NCBI GenBank assembly: GCA_013289685.1
Contig: JABCZL010000009.1
Span: forward strand, 62,001-126,000
Origin: Acidobacteriota bacterium
GTDB taxonomy: Bacteria > Acidobacteriota > Terriglobia > Terriglobales > Acidobacteriaceae
Direction of reading: 5' to 3'
DNA: 64,000 bases
The notes under the pieces were generated by a model. The model had not been told where the DNA came from. It was given only the letters and a program-made list of their open reading frames with translations, and did no database searches. Numbering within the stretch: position 1 is the stretch's first letter; each line of letters begins with the position of its first letter. Shown one piece after another: positions 25,619-33,067 of the stretch. The translations under genes and the position numbers were made by a program.

Positions 25619-25640
25619 TGCGGGCATTCCTGCCCGCGTG
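25619..25640. repeat. hairpin after the asparaginase gene
   Basis: GCGGGCATTCCTGCCCGC hairpin preceded by GGT, similar in shape to the TGTGGGAC elements. No T run follows. Confidence 0.5.
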
Positions 25641-25737
25641 TCGGTAGCGGATATTTTTTCGTCGACGAAGTGATCGCTCACGGCAGACCGCGCTTGCCCC
25701 CCTAACAGTGGCGGACAAGAGTGTACGGCCCACAATT

Positions 25738-25787
25738 TCACAGCCATCCCTTGGTTCTTGCGATCCTCACCGTTCCACGCGATTGAT
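25738..25787 (-). pseudogene. remnant of the 3' end of a response regulator gene
   Basis: About 49 bases match 26367-26416, the end of the NarL-type regulator gene. Both code for the same last residues, RIARTKGWL and stop. This copy lacks one base and has no gene body in front of it. The two copies bracket the membrane protein gene at 25865-26356. Confidence 0.75.
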
Positions 25788-25864
25788 TACGACAGTCATT
25801 TGGGCGTCGCGCTCTTCCCATAGATACTGAAAGAATACGCGATTCGACTGCGTTTCGAGCATAT

Positions 25865-26356
25865 ATGGGAACAATCGGACAATGGATCGGCGTTCTTCTC
25901 ATGGCGGCAATCTTTGGAATCTGTCTGGCTGCACAAGTTCCGCGTATGAGGGACTCTGAGAACGCCAACTTCTCGAAACTACTTGGGTTGGGATGTGCGC
26001 TATCTGCGTTAGCCATGGGGATGGTCATTTCATTCGGCACGAATGTGCTTCGGATTCCACTCGCTTGCATATTCATCCCGGCCATTGGAGCCGGGGTGCT
26101 TCTCTACTCACGCCCGCTCTCAAGGGCGAATCCACCGTCTAATCTAGAATGGGTAATACGCTCTATTGTTGCAATTTTGGCAATCGGTCTTTGGCTTGTG
26201 CTCGAAAAGCGGGGTATTCGGAATCGGCTTGCATTGGTGACTCCTCCGGCAATTGCGGGTGCGATGCTCTTTAGTTGGATGGAAGACCGCAAGACCCAGC
26301 GGGCGAATGAGGAGCATGGAGCCGCTGCCGACGCTGTCGACCGGAAGCTAGATTAG
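25865..26356 (+). CDS. small multi-pass membrane protein, unknown
   Basis: A 163-residue protein with four or five predicted membrane segments (about residues 6-24, 42-60, 62-80, 98-113 and 122-137) and a charged C-terminal tail (MEDRKTQRANEEHGAAADAVDRKLD split across the end). I do not recognise a family. Its codons are visibly poorer in G and C than the neighbours, and it lies in the opposite orientation to the surrounding operon, between two copies of the response regulator's 3' end. These facts point to acquisition by insertion. No ribosome site is obvious before the ATG. Confidence 0.55.
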   Translation: MGTIGQWIGVLLMAAIFGICLAAQVPRMRDSENANFSKLLGLGCALSALAMGMVISFGTNVLRIPLACIFIPAIGAGVLLYSRPLSRANPPSNLEWVIRSIVAILAIGLWLVLEKRGIRNRLALVTPPAIAGAMLFSWMEDRKTQRANEEHGAAADAVDRKLD

Positions 26357-26366
26357 CCCCCTCGTC

Positions 26367-27065
26367 TTACAACCAGCCCTTGGTTCTTGCGATCCTCGCG
26401 GCTTCCACGCGATTGCTTGCTCCCAGTTTGCTGATCGCTTCGGAGAGATAATTCCGCACCGTGCCATCAGAGAGACCCAACTCGCCGGCGATATCGCCGC
26501 TGGCCATGCCTTCTCCGGCCAGTCGCAGCACTTGCCGTTCGCGGTCGGTGAGGGGATCCATCTCGGCCCAGGCCTCGGTCGCTAGCTCGGGATGAATCAC
26601 TCGCAGCCCCTGATGCACGCGGCGCACGGCGTCCGCCAGTTCCTCGGCGCGCATATCTTTCAGCAGATATCCTGAAGCTCCCGATTCGAGCGCGCGGCGC
26701 AAATATCCCGAGCGTGCAAACGTCGTGACAATAACGACGCGCGTCCCGGTGCGCCGGCGCTTTAATTCCGCAGCCACGTCGAGTCCGCTCATGTGCGGCA
26801 TTTCAATGTCCGTAATAAAAACGTCGGGCTTGTGGGCCAGCACGGCCTCGAGCGCCTCTTTGCCATTGCGGGCCTGGGCGATCACCGAAATGTCGCCCTC
26901 GATCTCGAGCAGCGCGGCGAGCGCGCCCAGCACCATCCCCTGGTCTTCGGCCAGCACTACGCGGATCGTCTTGCGGCTGTCTTTATCCCTTTCCCTGTCC
27001 CTGCCATTTTCTCTGGCGCTGTCTCTGGCTGTTTCTTTGGCGCTTTCTTTATTTGAGGGATTCAA
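26367..27065 (-). CDS. NarL/LuxR-type response regulator
   Basis: A 232-residue regulator. The receiver domain (about residues 30-145) has the acidic pocket VVLAEDQ and the phospho-acceptor Asp in DVFITDIEMPHMSG; the C-terminal LuxR-type helix-turn-helix has LTDRERQVLRLAGEGMASGD and LSDGTVRNYLSEA. The start is taken as a TTG at 27065 that overlaps the kinase stop codon in the sequence TTGA, so translation is coupled. A Lys/Arg/Glu/Asp-rich lead of about 28 residues, coded by degenerate six-base repeats, precedes the receiver domain. It likely controls the ABC exporter genes of the same operon. Confidence 0.93.
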   Translation of the reverse strand: MNPSNKESAKETARDSARENGRDRERDKDSRKTIRVVLAEDQGMVLGALAALLEIEGDISVIAQARNGKEALEAVLAHKPDVFITDIEMPHMSGLDVAAELKRRRTGTRVVIVTTFARSGYLRRALESGASGYLLKDMRAEELADAVRRVHQGLRVIHPELATEAWAEMDPLTDRERQVLRLAGEGMASGDIAGELGLSDGTVRNYLSEAISKLGASNRVEAARIARTKGWL

Positions 27066-28237
27066 TTGCGGCTGCCTTCGCCTTGCGGCGCGACGTCTTT
27101 CAGCGGCAGCGTGATGGTCAGCGTGGTTCCGGCATCGCTGCTGCGGCTGAGCGTGCCGCCCAGCATTTCGACGCGCTCGCGCATGCCGCGCAATCCGTTG
27201 CCTTCGCCGTTGGAGCCGCCCAGGCCGTCGTCGTGAATCTCCAGCCGGCAACTGCCGTTCTGCTGTTCGAGGCGCATGCGGCAGGTGCGAGCCTGCGCGT
27301 GACGCACCACATTGGTGACAGCTTCGCGCACGGCCAGGGACAGAACACTTTCCTGCACTGCGGGGAGCTTCACCGTGGTTGCGGCATCGCACTGCACGGT
27401 CAGGCCAGCGGTTTCGAGTGTGGTCTTGGCTTGGGCCAGTTCCGCGGCAAGTCCCTGCGAACGATAGCCGCGAATCGCGTCGCGCACATCCGAGAGCGCC
27501 TGCCGCGAGATTTGTTCGACTTCGCGAATTTCTTTTCCCGCGCGTTGCGGATCGCGGTCGATTAATTTGCCGGCGAGTTCGGACTTCAGAGTGATCACCG
27601 ACAGGGTGTGCCCCAACACGTCATGCAGGTCGCGCGCAATGCGCTCGCGCTCCGCTACTTTGGCCAGGTTCTCGATTTCTTCGTTCGCTTTGCGCAGCTG
27701 GCAGTTCATGCGGTTGCGCTCGGCGAAAAATACGTTCCCGGCGCCGATGAACATGGGAAAGCCCGCCGCCCAAAACAACACCGGACCGCTCACGTGCAGA
27801 AGAAATCCTTCAATCGCGGCCACAGCCCCGATCAGCCCAAGTCCCGCTATGGCGCGAGCTTGAGTACTGACCATGAACGGAACCATGGCAGCGGCAAAAA
27901 TGAAGAACGTGGATCCACCCATGTTGTAGGGAAGGAACAGGACTCCCAGCAGCAACATGCCACCAACATGCACCAGTGGCCGAGGCCGCTCCAGCAAGAA
28001 GATTCCCCAGTAGAGAATGAGGAAGACCAGGGCTCCCAGGATGTCGAAGAACCACTGTTTACGGCCGACGTGATCGACGATAGGTTGAACGAAGAAGAAT
28101 CCGAGGTACAGCCACCACAGCAGGGGTCCCCATCCATGATCCCTGTCATGGATCACCGACCGGAAGGGCCGCAGTTTCAGCGACCAGCTTCCCGACATCG
28201 AATCCTTATCGAAGTCACGTGAACCCAGGAACGGCAT
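27062..28237 (-). CDS. sensor histidine kinase (HisKA_3, NarX/DesK type)
   Basis: A 391-residue membrane sensor. Five or six hydrophobic segments (about residues 38-165) are followed by a coiled linker, the dimerisation helix with the phospho-acceptor His in RIARDLHDVLGH, and an HATPase domain with REAVTNVVRHA (N box) and DDGLGG..NGLRGMRERV (G boxes). There is no large extracellular domain, so it probably senses the membrane or its transporter partner, as DesK- or LiaS-like kinases do. It follows a 53-residue membrane protein gene and overlaps the regulator gene. Confidence 0.93.
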   Translation of the reverse strand: MPFLGSRDFDKDSMSGSWSLKLRPFRSVIHDRDHGWGPLLWWLYLGFFFVQPIVDHVGRKQWFFDILGALVFLILYWGIFLLERPRPLVHVGGMLLLGVLFLPYNMGGSTFFIFAAAMVPFMVSTQARAIAGLGLIGAVAAIEGFLLHVSGPVLFWAAGFPMFIGAGNVFFAERNRMNCQLRKANEEIENLAKVAERERIARDLHDVLGHTLSVITLKSELAGKLIDRDPQRAGKEIREVEQISRQALSDVRDAIRGYRSQGLAAELAQAKTTLETAGLTVQCDAATTVKLPAVQESVLSLAVREAVTNVVRHAQARTCRMRLEQQNGSCRLEIHDDGLGGSNGEGNGLRGMRERVEMLGGTLSRSSDAGTTLTITLPLKDVAPQGEGSRN

Positions 28238-28259
28238 GCTTATATTTTCAACCTTCCGC

Positions 28260-28421
28260 TCAATTCCTGCCAGTTCGAAACCCGGGCCTGGCGGTGTACC
28301 ACACCACCAGGGCAGCGGGAATCAACAGCGACAGCCACTTCAATCCGCCATAGAGTGCCGCCATTCCCAGCAGGATGAGGACGACCGTCCATCCCATCGA
28401 TTTTTTCGCATCTACACTCAT
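28260..28421 (-). CDS. small membrane protein in the exporter operon
   Basis: A 53-residue protein (MSVDAKKSMGWTVVLILLGM...) with one or two tight membrane segments (about residues 11-25 and 29-42) and a basic C-terminus (ARPGFRTGRN). AAGGA lies seven bases before the ATG. It sits 88 bases after the ABC permease gene and 22 bases before the kinase gene, on the same strand. I do not know the family. By position it could be an accessory subunit of the exporter or a modulator linking exporter and sensor. Confidence 0.65.
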   Translation of the reverse strand: MSVDAKKSMGWTVVLILLGMAALYGGLKWLSLLIPAALVVWYTARPGFRTGRN

Positions 28422-28509
28422 GATCGAGTCCTTGTCGTTCCCCGGGGGCTGAGGCCCGCGTGTTTATTGGACCAACACGGCACGGCTAAAGCCGTACCCT
28501 TCCCAACCT

Positions 28510-29325
28510 CTAGCCGTACAGTTTTCCCTGGTCGCGCTGAAATCCAATGCGGGCCACGCCCAGGCAGATCATGGTGAAGGCCGCGAGAACTTCCCAGTGC
28601 GCGACGTTCGATTCATGCTGACCTCCTCCCACGATTCCCAATGCCAGTTGGGACAAGTGATACGGCGGCAGCACCAGCGCGATCTTCCGCACCACTTGCG
28701 GTAGAAACATAATGGGCACCCACAGGCCGCTGCAGAACGACATGGGAAGATAAATCAGGTTGATGGTCGCGGGCGCGGAGTTCGGTCCGGTGAAATATCC
28801 CAGGGCCAGCCCCATGGCGGAAAAAGGCACCGAGCCGAGCGCGAGAGTTCCCAACACTTTGGCGAAGTCGGCGAGAGGCATCCGCACGCCGCCCAGCGTG
28901 ATTCCGAGCGTGAACAGCGCGAGCACGATGATCATGCTGAAAATCATGCTGGTGATCACCTTCGCCGCGAAATACGCGAACGGAGGCATCGGACTGGCGC
29001 GCTTCACCTGCAGCCATCCCAGGCCGCGATCCGAGGCCAGGCCCGCCGCGGTTCCAAACAGCGACGCGCCCATCACTCCGAACGTGCCATAGGTCGCAAT
29101 CAGATATTTCGGAATACTCGTGGCGCCAATCGCCTGATGCGAGTTCAGCACTAACCCGAACAATACATAAAACATGATCGGAAAGCTGAGCACCGACGCC
29201 GTGTACACGCGGAGCCGAAGATTCTTCAGGAACTCGTACTTCGCTTCCTTCAGATAAATGGTCGCCGTGTGTCGCGGCGAACGTTGAATCTGCGTGCTGC
29301 TCAACGCCATGGTTGCGGTGCTCAT
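28510..29325 (-). CDS. ABC-2 type transporter permease
   Basis: A 271-residue inner-membrane protein with six membrane segments of the ABC-2 type (for example VLSFPIMFYVLFGLVL, IIVLALFTLGITLGG, 'PATINLIYLPMSFCSGLWVP'). It pairs with the ATPase encoded just upstream. Exporters of this class move drugs, polysaccharides or lipids. GAGGAG seven bases before the ATG at 29325 decides the start over the ATG two codons earlier. The operon continues with a small membrane protein, a kinase and a regulator. Confidence 0.93.
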   Translation of the reverse strand: MSTATMALSSTQIQRSPRHTATIYLKEAKYEFLKNLRLRVYTASVLSFPIMFYVLFGLVLNSHQAIGATSIPKYLIATYGTFGVMGASLFGTAAGLASDRGLGWLQVKRASPMPPFAYFAAKVITSMIFSMIIVLALFTLGITLGGVRMPLADFAKVLGTLALGSVPFSAMGLALGYFTGPNSAPATINLIYLPMSFCSGLWVPIMFLPQVVRKIALVLPPYHLSQLALGIVGGGQHESNVAHWEVLAAFTMICLGVARIGFQRDQGKLYG

Positions 29326-29359
29326 ATGCATCTCCTCGGTGCTCGTGAATCCGTTCCGC

Positions 29360-30325
29360 TCAGTTGGAATGATTTTCCTCGCGTGGCGTGTCTTGCGTCA
29401 GCGCCAGGAACGCCTCTTCCAGTCCAGCGCTGGAAACCTCCAGACCTGAGAGCCCTGCGTCCCGCGCCAGCAGTTCGCGGACAATCGACTCGGCCACGAC
29501 CGCGTGAATCTCAATCGCCTCACGATCTTCTTTTACCTCAGTGACCCCTGGAATCTGGCGCAGAATATTCAGGCTAAGGCTGGTGATGCAGCGAATTCGT
29601 TTGCCGGCGGTTTTCGCTTTGATCTCCGCCGGAGTTCCCTGGGCAATAATTTCGCCCTGATGAATGACGGCGACGCGGTCGGCGAGGGCATCGGCCTCCT
29701 GCAGATAATGGGTCGTGAGCAAAACGGTCTTGCCCCGCGAAACCATCCGCCGAATCTCGTCCCACACCATGCGGCGCGCTTCCACGTCGAGCCCCACGGT
29801 CGGCTCATCGAGAAAAAGCAGATCCGGATCGCCGCAAATGGCCAGGGCGAACAGCACGCGTTGCCTCTGGCCTCCGGAGAGATCGCCAAACTTGCGGTCG
29901 CTCACCTTTTCGAGGCCGGCCGCGGCCAGGACGTCCGCCGGCGCCATCGGTTTCTGGTAATAACTGGAAAACAGGTCGATGTGTTCGCGGACGCGTAACG
30001 TTTCCGGAACTCGTCCCACTTGTAACATGGCGCCCGTTCTCATCCGGTTTTCAGGATTCGTGGGGTCGCCGCCGAAAACGCGCGCTCTTCCCGAATTGGG
30101 CTGCAGCAGTCCGAGAAGCAACTTGACGGCGGTCGTCTTGCCCGCGCCGTTCGGACCAAGCAACGCCACCAACTCTCCCGCACGCACCCGGAAATCGACG
30201 CCGCGCAGCGCCCGCACGCTTCCGTAATTCTTGTTCACGCCTTCGAGACTGGCCACTACCAGTTTCGAGTTCACCGCATCTGCGTGCTGAGGTTGCTCCA
30301 AAGTTGCGACCGAGGTTGTGATCAT
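29360..30325 (-). CDS. ABC transporter ATP-binding protein (ABC-2 exporter)
   Basis: A 321-residue ATPase with Walker A GPNGAGKTT, the signature LSGGQRQR, Walker B LLFLDEP and the switch His in LLTTHYLQEA. A C-terminal extension of about 80 residues (from IRCITSLSLNILRQI) is typical of DrrA/CcmA-like exporters. A strong ribosome site (GGGAGGA, six bases upstream) precedes the ATG. It is the first gene of the exporter/two-component operon and is transcribed away from the XRE locus. The cargo is unknown. Confidence 0.95.
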   Translation of the reverse strand: MITTSVATLEQPQHADAVNSKLVVASLEGVNKNYGSVRALRGVDFRVRAGELVALLGPNGAGKTTAVKLLLGLLQPNSGRARVFGGDPTNPENRMRTGAMLQVGRVPETLRVREHIDLFSSYYQKPMAPADVLAAAGLEKVSDRKFGDLSGGQRQRVLFALAICGDPDLLFLDEPTVGLDVEARRMVWDEIRRMVSRGKTVLLTTHYLQEADALADRVAVIHQGEIIAQGTPAEIKAKTAGKRIRCITSLSLNILRQIPGVTEVKEDREAIEIHAVVAESIVRELLARDAGLSGLEVSSAGLEEAFLALTQDTPREENHSN

Positions 30326-30452
30326 CTGTAGTCCTCCCGGCGGGCTTTCCGCCGTCCGCCGTCCTGCGGGAAGTCATTCATTTTCCCGTCGGTGATTGCA
30401 TCATCGCCGAGAGAGAACGAGCGCACCAGTGCCATCCATCACGCGGCCGGCG

Positions 30453-30464
30453 TGACAAATGTCA
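30453..30464. promoter_or_regulatory. dyad TGACAAATGTCA, candidate regulator site
   Basis: Five-base inverted repeats around AA, about 130 bases before the exporter operon. A site for the operon's own NarL-type response regulator would be expected here, but the assignment is positional. Confidence 0.3.
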
Positions 30465-30558
30465 TCCCTACACTGGATGGGGAAATCCCCACGTGACAAA
30501 GAAATATGGAGGAGGCGCTGCAGGAGACGGAAAAATCCCTATCTTTCCTGCCGGGGTC

Positions 30559-30576
30559 TGTTACGAATTCCGAACA
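30559..30576 (+). promoter_or_regulatory. operator-like motif TGTTACGAATTCCGAACA, copy 1
   Basis: An imperfect dyad (TGTTnnGAATTCnnAACA). Copy 2 at 30672-30689 is its exact complement, so the two copies face each other over 95 bases upstream of the XRE gene. Further copies are at 31943-31959 and, diverged, at 53411-53428. Confidence 0.6.
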
Positions 30577-30671
30577 AGCACAGGAAATACACAAGGCGGG
30601 AGTGGACGCGCGGTCCGCGTCACAGCATGCGGCAGAGTCTCGTTTTTGCGCGCTGGACAAGGGGCCGCGCG

Positions 30672-30689
30672 TGTTCGGAATTCGTAACA
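30672..30689 (-). promoter_or_regulatory. operator-like motif, copy 2
   Basis: Exact reverse complement of the motif at 30559-30576. It lies 93 bases before the XRE gene start. Confidence 0.6.
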
Positions 30690-30781
30690 GCGCGGCAGAG
30701 CCTCAACTTTTAACACAAATCCGTCGTCACAATGCGCCTCACCTTTGGTATGATTCCTCCACTTTCCTTGGAGGCGTACCC

Positions 30782-31588
30782 ATGCAACCGGCGGGAAAAA
30801 GCCTTCGCACGCTGCGCGAGAAACTCGGTCTCACCATGCGGGATGTGGAGAACTCGAGCGCGCGCGTTGCCGACAAATATCGCAACGAGGAATTTTCCAT
30901 TCCTCCCAGCCGCCTCTCCGATATCGAGACCAAAGGCATTTTACCCAGCATTTTCCGTCTTTACACGCTGTCGGTAATCTACCGCCGCGATATTCGCGAG
31001 TTAATGTCGTGGTACGGCGTCGACCTGAACAACATGGCCGCCGACCTCGGCCTGGTTTCTCCACCGAAATCGCACGTGTCTGACGCGCTGAACGGACTCT
31101 CCTCGGTGCAGGTTCCGGTGCGCCTCGATCCTGGCTTTGACGACCGTCGCACCACCAATCTGGGCCGCATGGTCGAGCAGTGGGGACTGGTTCCCGTCGC
31201 CTATCTCGCGCAATTTGCCAACAGCGATTTCACCTACGGCTACGTCGGCACGCAGGATTTCACCATGTATCCCATTCTGCCGCCCGGCAGTTTCATCCAG
31301 GTGGACGAATCCAAAAACAAGGTGGTAGAAGGCTCCTGGCGCTCGGAATACGAACGTCCCATCTATTTCGTGGAGACACGCGATGGGCACACTTGCTGCT
31401 GGTGCAGCATGCGCCGCGAGGAAATCATTCTGCAGCCGCATCCCTTATCTCCCGTTCCGGTGCGTATCCTGCGGCACCCGCAGGAAGCCGAGGTGCTGGG
31501 CCAGGTCGTGGGAGTCGCTATGAAATTGACCGAGTGGCACGCCCTCGATTCTTCTCCAGGCTCGAAAGCGCCAGCAGCACTGAATTAA
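30782..31588 (+). CDS. XRE-family regulator with S24-like C-terminal domain
   Basis: A 268-residue protein. Residues about 5-70 form a helix-turn-helix (SLRTLREKLGLTMRDVENSS, then PPSRLSDIETKGILPSIFRL). The C-terminal half (about 150-250) resembles the LexA/CI-type S24 fold: 'YVGTQDFTMYPILPPGSFIQVDE' and later 'HPLSPVPVRILRHPQEAEVLGQVVGVA'. The peptidase serine, normally in a 'SM.P' motif, is replaced (FTMYP), so it would be a non-cleaving dimerisation or ligand domain. The ATG at 30782 has GGAGG seven bases upstream. Facing operator-like motifs lie in its leader, suggesting autoregulation. Its 3' end overlaps the convergent gene by 71 bases. Confidence 0.8.
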   Translation: MQPAGKSLRTLREKLGLTMRDVENSSARVADKYRNEEFSIPPSRLSDIETKGILPSIFRLYTLSVIYRRDIRELMSWYGVDLNNMAADLGLVSPPKSHVSDALNGLSSVQVPVRLDPGFDDRRTTNLGRMVEQWGLVPVAYLAQFANSDFTYGYVGTQDFTMYPILPPGSFIQVDESKNKVVEGSWRSEYERPIYFVETRDGHTCCWCSMRREEIILQPHPLSPVPVRILRHPQEAEVLGQVVGVAMKLTEWHALDSSPGSKAPAALN

Positions 31589-31940
31589 GGTGACTGGCGG
31601 CGGGCGAGTCCAGGCGCTCGCCCGGTAGCAAGTCGGCGAAGCGACTACGCATTCCCTCGACATACTCCTGTGCCGCGACCCCTGCGGCACGGCTCGATTC
31701 GTCCAGATCCTCTGCCAGAGACGCCAGCGGCGTACGCAAAACCCCAGCCACGATCTCCGCATGAGCCGTCTTTAACGCGCGCTCGGAAGACTCCGGCCCA
31801 TGGACCAACTCCATCCCCCAGTGTTCGTACCGTCCCTGGGCGCGGCGCAGGGATGCCAGATAGACCAACTTTCCCAGCAGGCCCGAGACGGCCGCCAGCG
31901 TGGTTTCTTTCAAGTCCTGAAGAGCCGATTTCAGAGTCAT
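31518..31940 (-). CDS. conserved-looking helical protein, unknown, convergent with XRE gene
   Basis: A 140-residue, mainly helical protein (MTLKSALQDLKETTLAAVSG, with SLRRAQGRYEHWGMELVHGP and ASHLNSVLLALSSLEKN). No signal peptide or membrane segment is visible, apart from a weak amphipathic N-terminus. I do not recognise a family. The ATG at 31940 is favoured because the operator-like motif TGTTACGAATTCCGAAC ends only three bases upstream of it. The last 71 bases lie opposite the end of the XRE gene. Its sequence complexity and codon pattern look like a real gene rather than a shadow of the XRE gene, as most of it lies outside that gene. Confidence 0.65.
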   Translation of the reverse strand: MTLKSALQDLKETTLAAVSGLLGKLVYLASLRRAQGRYEHWGMELVHGPESSERALKTAHAEIVAGVLRTPLASLAEDLDESSRAAGVAAQEYVEGMRSRFADLLPGERLDSPAASHLNSVLLALSSLEKNRGRATRSIS

Positions 31941-31942
31941 TT

Positions 31943-31960
31943 TGTTACGAATTCCGAACG
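31943..31960 (+). promoter_or_regulatory. operator-like motif, copy 3, at the start of the convergent gene
   Basis: Seventeen of eighteen bases match copy 1. It covers the ribosome-binding position of the gene starting at 31940, so bound protein would block that gene. Confidence 0.55.
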
Positions 31961-32046
31961 CTCGAAGGTTTGCCAACCCATTGCGGCTGTGGGCGCGCCC
32001 ATGAAACTATCACGGTCCACTTCGCAGTCACAAGGAGAAAACCACC

Positions 32047-32175
32047 GTGAAACGTGCCTTATTCGTCCTCGCCGCAGCAGTCCTGTTCCTCAACACTTTG
32101 GTCGTTCCAACCGTAGTCCGGGCTGATGGAGCACCCACTACCACCAATTGTGGCAATACCATCTGCAAACCGTAA
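32047..32175 (+). CDS. 42-residue secreted peptide with two Cys
   Basis: A GTG start with AAGGAG nine bases upstream gives MKRALFVLAAAVLFLNTLVV..., a clean signal peptide ending near VVRA, then a mature tail of only about 16 residues, DGAPTTTNCGNTICKP. The two Cys could form a disulphide loop. It lies between the XRE regulator locus and a membrane-protein operon on the same strand. I do not know a characterised family. A signalling peptide, a small bacteriocin-like product or a structural peptide are all possible; context with a regulator and membrane protein makes signalling worth testing. Confidence 0.7.
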   Translation: MKRALFVLAAAVLFLNTLVVPTVVRADGAPTTTNCGNTICKP

Positions 32176-32266
32176 CAGAAGGCTTGTTGTTCTTACGAAA
32201 ACAGAACAAGAATCACCGTGACGTTGCCGCCTGCAGCGGGCCGCTGTATAGTGCCTTGCTACGGCC

Positions 32267-33067
32267 ATGCTGCAGGCGCACTCATATCTCTGGCACTATC
32301 TCTGGGTCGCGCCCAATTTCCTCCTACTTCTCCTTTGCTTCCTGAGCCGGAAGCGCGGGCTATGGAAGCAGTTCCCCGCGTTCTTCGCCTTTGCTTTATT
32401 CAGTTCCCTTGGCCAGTTCGCGCTTTACATCGCCGACGTGGTGCCATCCGTGTCAGCCGACAATTTCTGGCGGGTCGACTGGGCCACCTTGCTCATCGAA
32501 GGACCTCTGAAATTCGTGTTGATCGGCGAGGTGTTTGCCCATATCTTCGGCTCGTACACATCCGTCGTCCGACTGGGCAGATTCCTCATCCGCGCCGTTG
32601 GCGTCCTCCTGGTTCTGACCGCCGCCGTGGCTGCAGCATATGCCCCGAAAGACAGTCTTATTGGAATCATCTCGGGCGCACACCTGCTGGATCAAACGAT
32701 TTATTTAATCGAATCCGGACTGCTCCTCTTCATCTTCTTGTTCGCGGCGTACTTCGGTCTTAAACCCACGAGGCCCGTTTTCGGGATCGCGCTCGGTCTG
32801 GCGATTTCCGCGTGCGTTCACCTTGCAACTTGGGCAATCGCAGCCAATGGTGGGCTCCCAGCTTCCAGACGAGTCGTTCTCGATTTCGTCAACATGGCCG
32901 CTCACCACCTCTGCGTTCTGATCTGGTTCTACTACCTGCTTGTTCCGGCGAAAACGCCTTCAAAGCCCAAGGATCCGCCGGCGGGCCCTCCTGCACCTCC
33001 ATCGCACAAGCACGAGGAAGATCTCGACGTCTGGAACCGGGAACTGGAGAAACTGGTACAACGATGA
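32267..33067 (+). CDS. multi-pass membrane protein, unknown
   Basis: A 266-residue protein with about seven membrane segments (about residues 13-28, 36-56, 75-92, 103-125, 142-163, 168-190, 207-226) and a Pro/Lys-rich cytoplasmic tail with a short charged helix (DLDVWNRELEKLVQR). The arrangement is receptor-like, but there is no catalytic motif. I cannot name a family. No ribosome site is evident before the ATG. The stop overlaps the next gene's start in ATGA, so the two are translationally coupled. Confidence 0.75.
   Translation: MLQAHSYLWHYLWVAPNFLLLLLCFLSRKRGLWKQFPAFFAFALFSSLGQFALYIADVVPSVSADNFWRVDWATLLIEGPLKFVLIGEVFAHIFGSYTSVVRLGRFLIRAVGVLLVLTAAVAAAYAPKDSLIGIISGAHLLDQTIYLIESGLLLFIFLFAAYFGLKPTRPVFGIALGLAISACVHLATWAIAANGGLPASRRVVLDFVNMAAHHLCVLIWFYYLLVPAKTPSKPKDPPAGPPAPPSHKHEEDLDVWNRELEKLVQR

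Larger units (their letters stand above)
30326..30781. other. divergent intergenic region with two inverted-repeat systems
   Basis: This 456-base region between the divergent exporter operon and XRE regulator gene holds a TGACA-TGTCA dyad at 30453-30464, and two facing copies of an 18-base motif at 30559-30576 and 30672-30689. A possible -10 TATGAT (30749-30754) and GGAGG (30770-30774) precede the XRE gene. An open frame through it has no support as a gene. Confidence 0.6.

Noticed and set aside
30506-30781. N-terminal extension of the XRE regulator
   Set aside because: It runs through two operator-like motifs; the ATG at 30782 has GGAGG and begins the helix-turn-helix domain.
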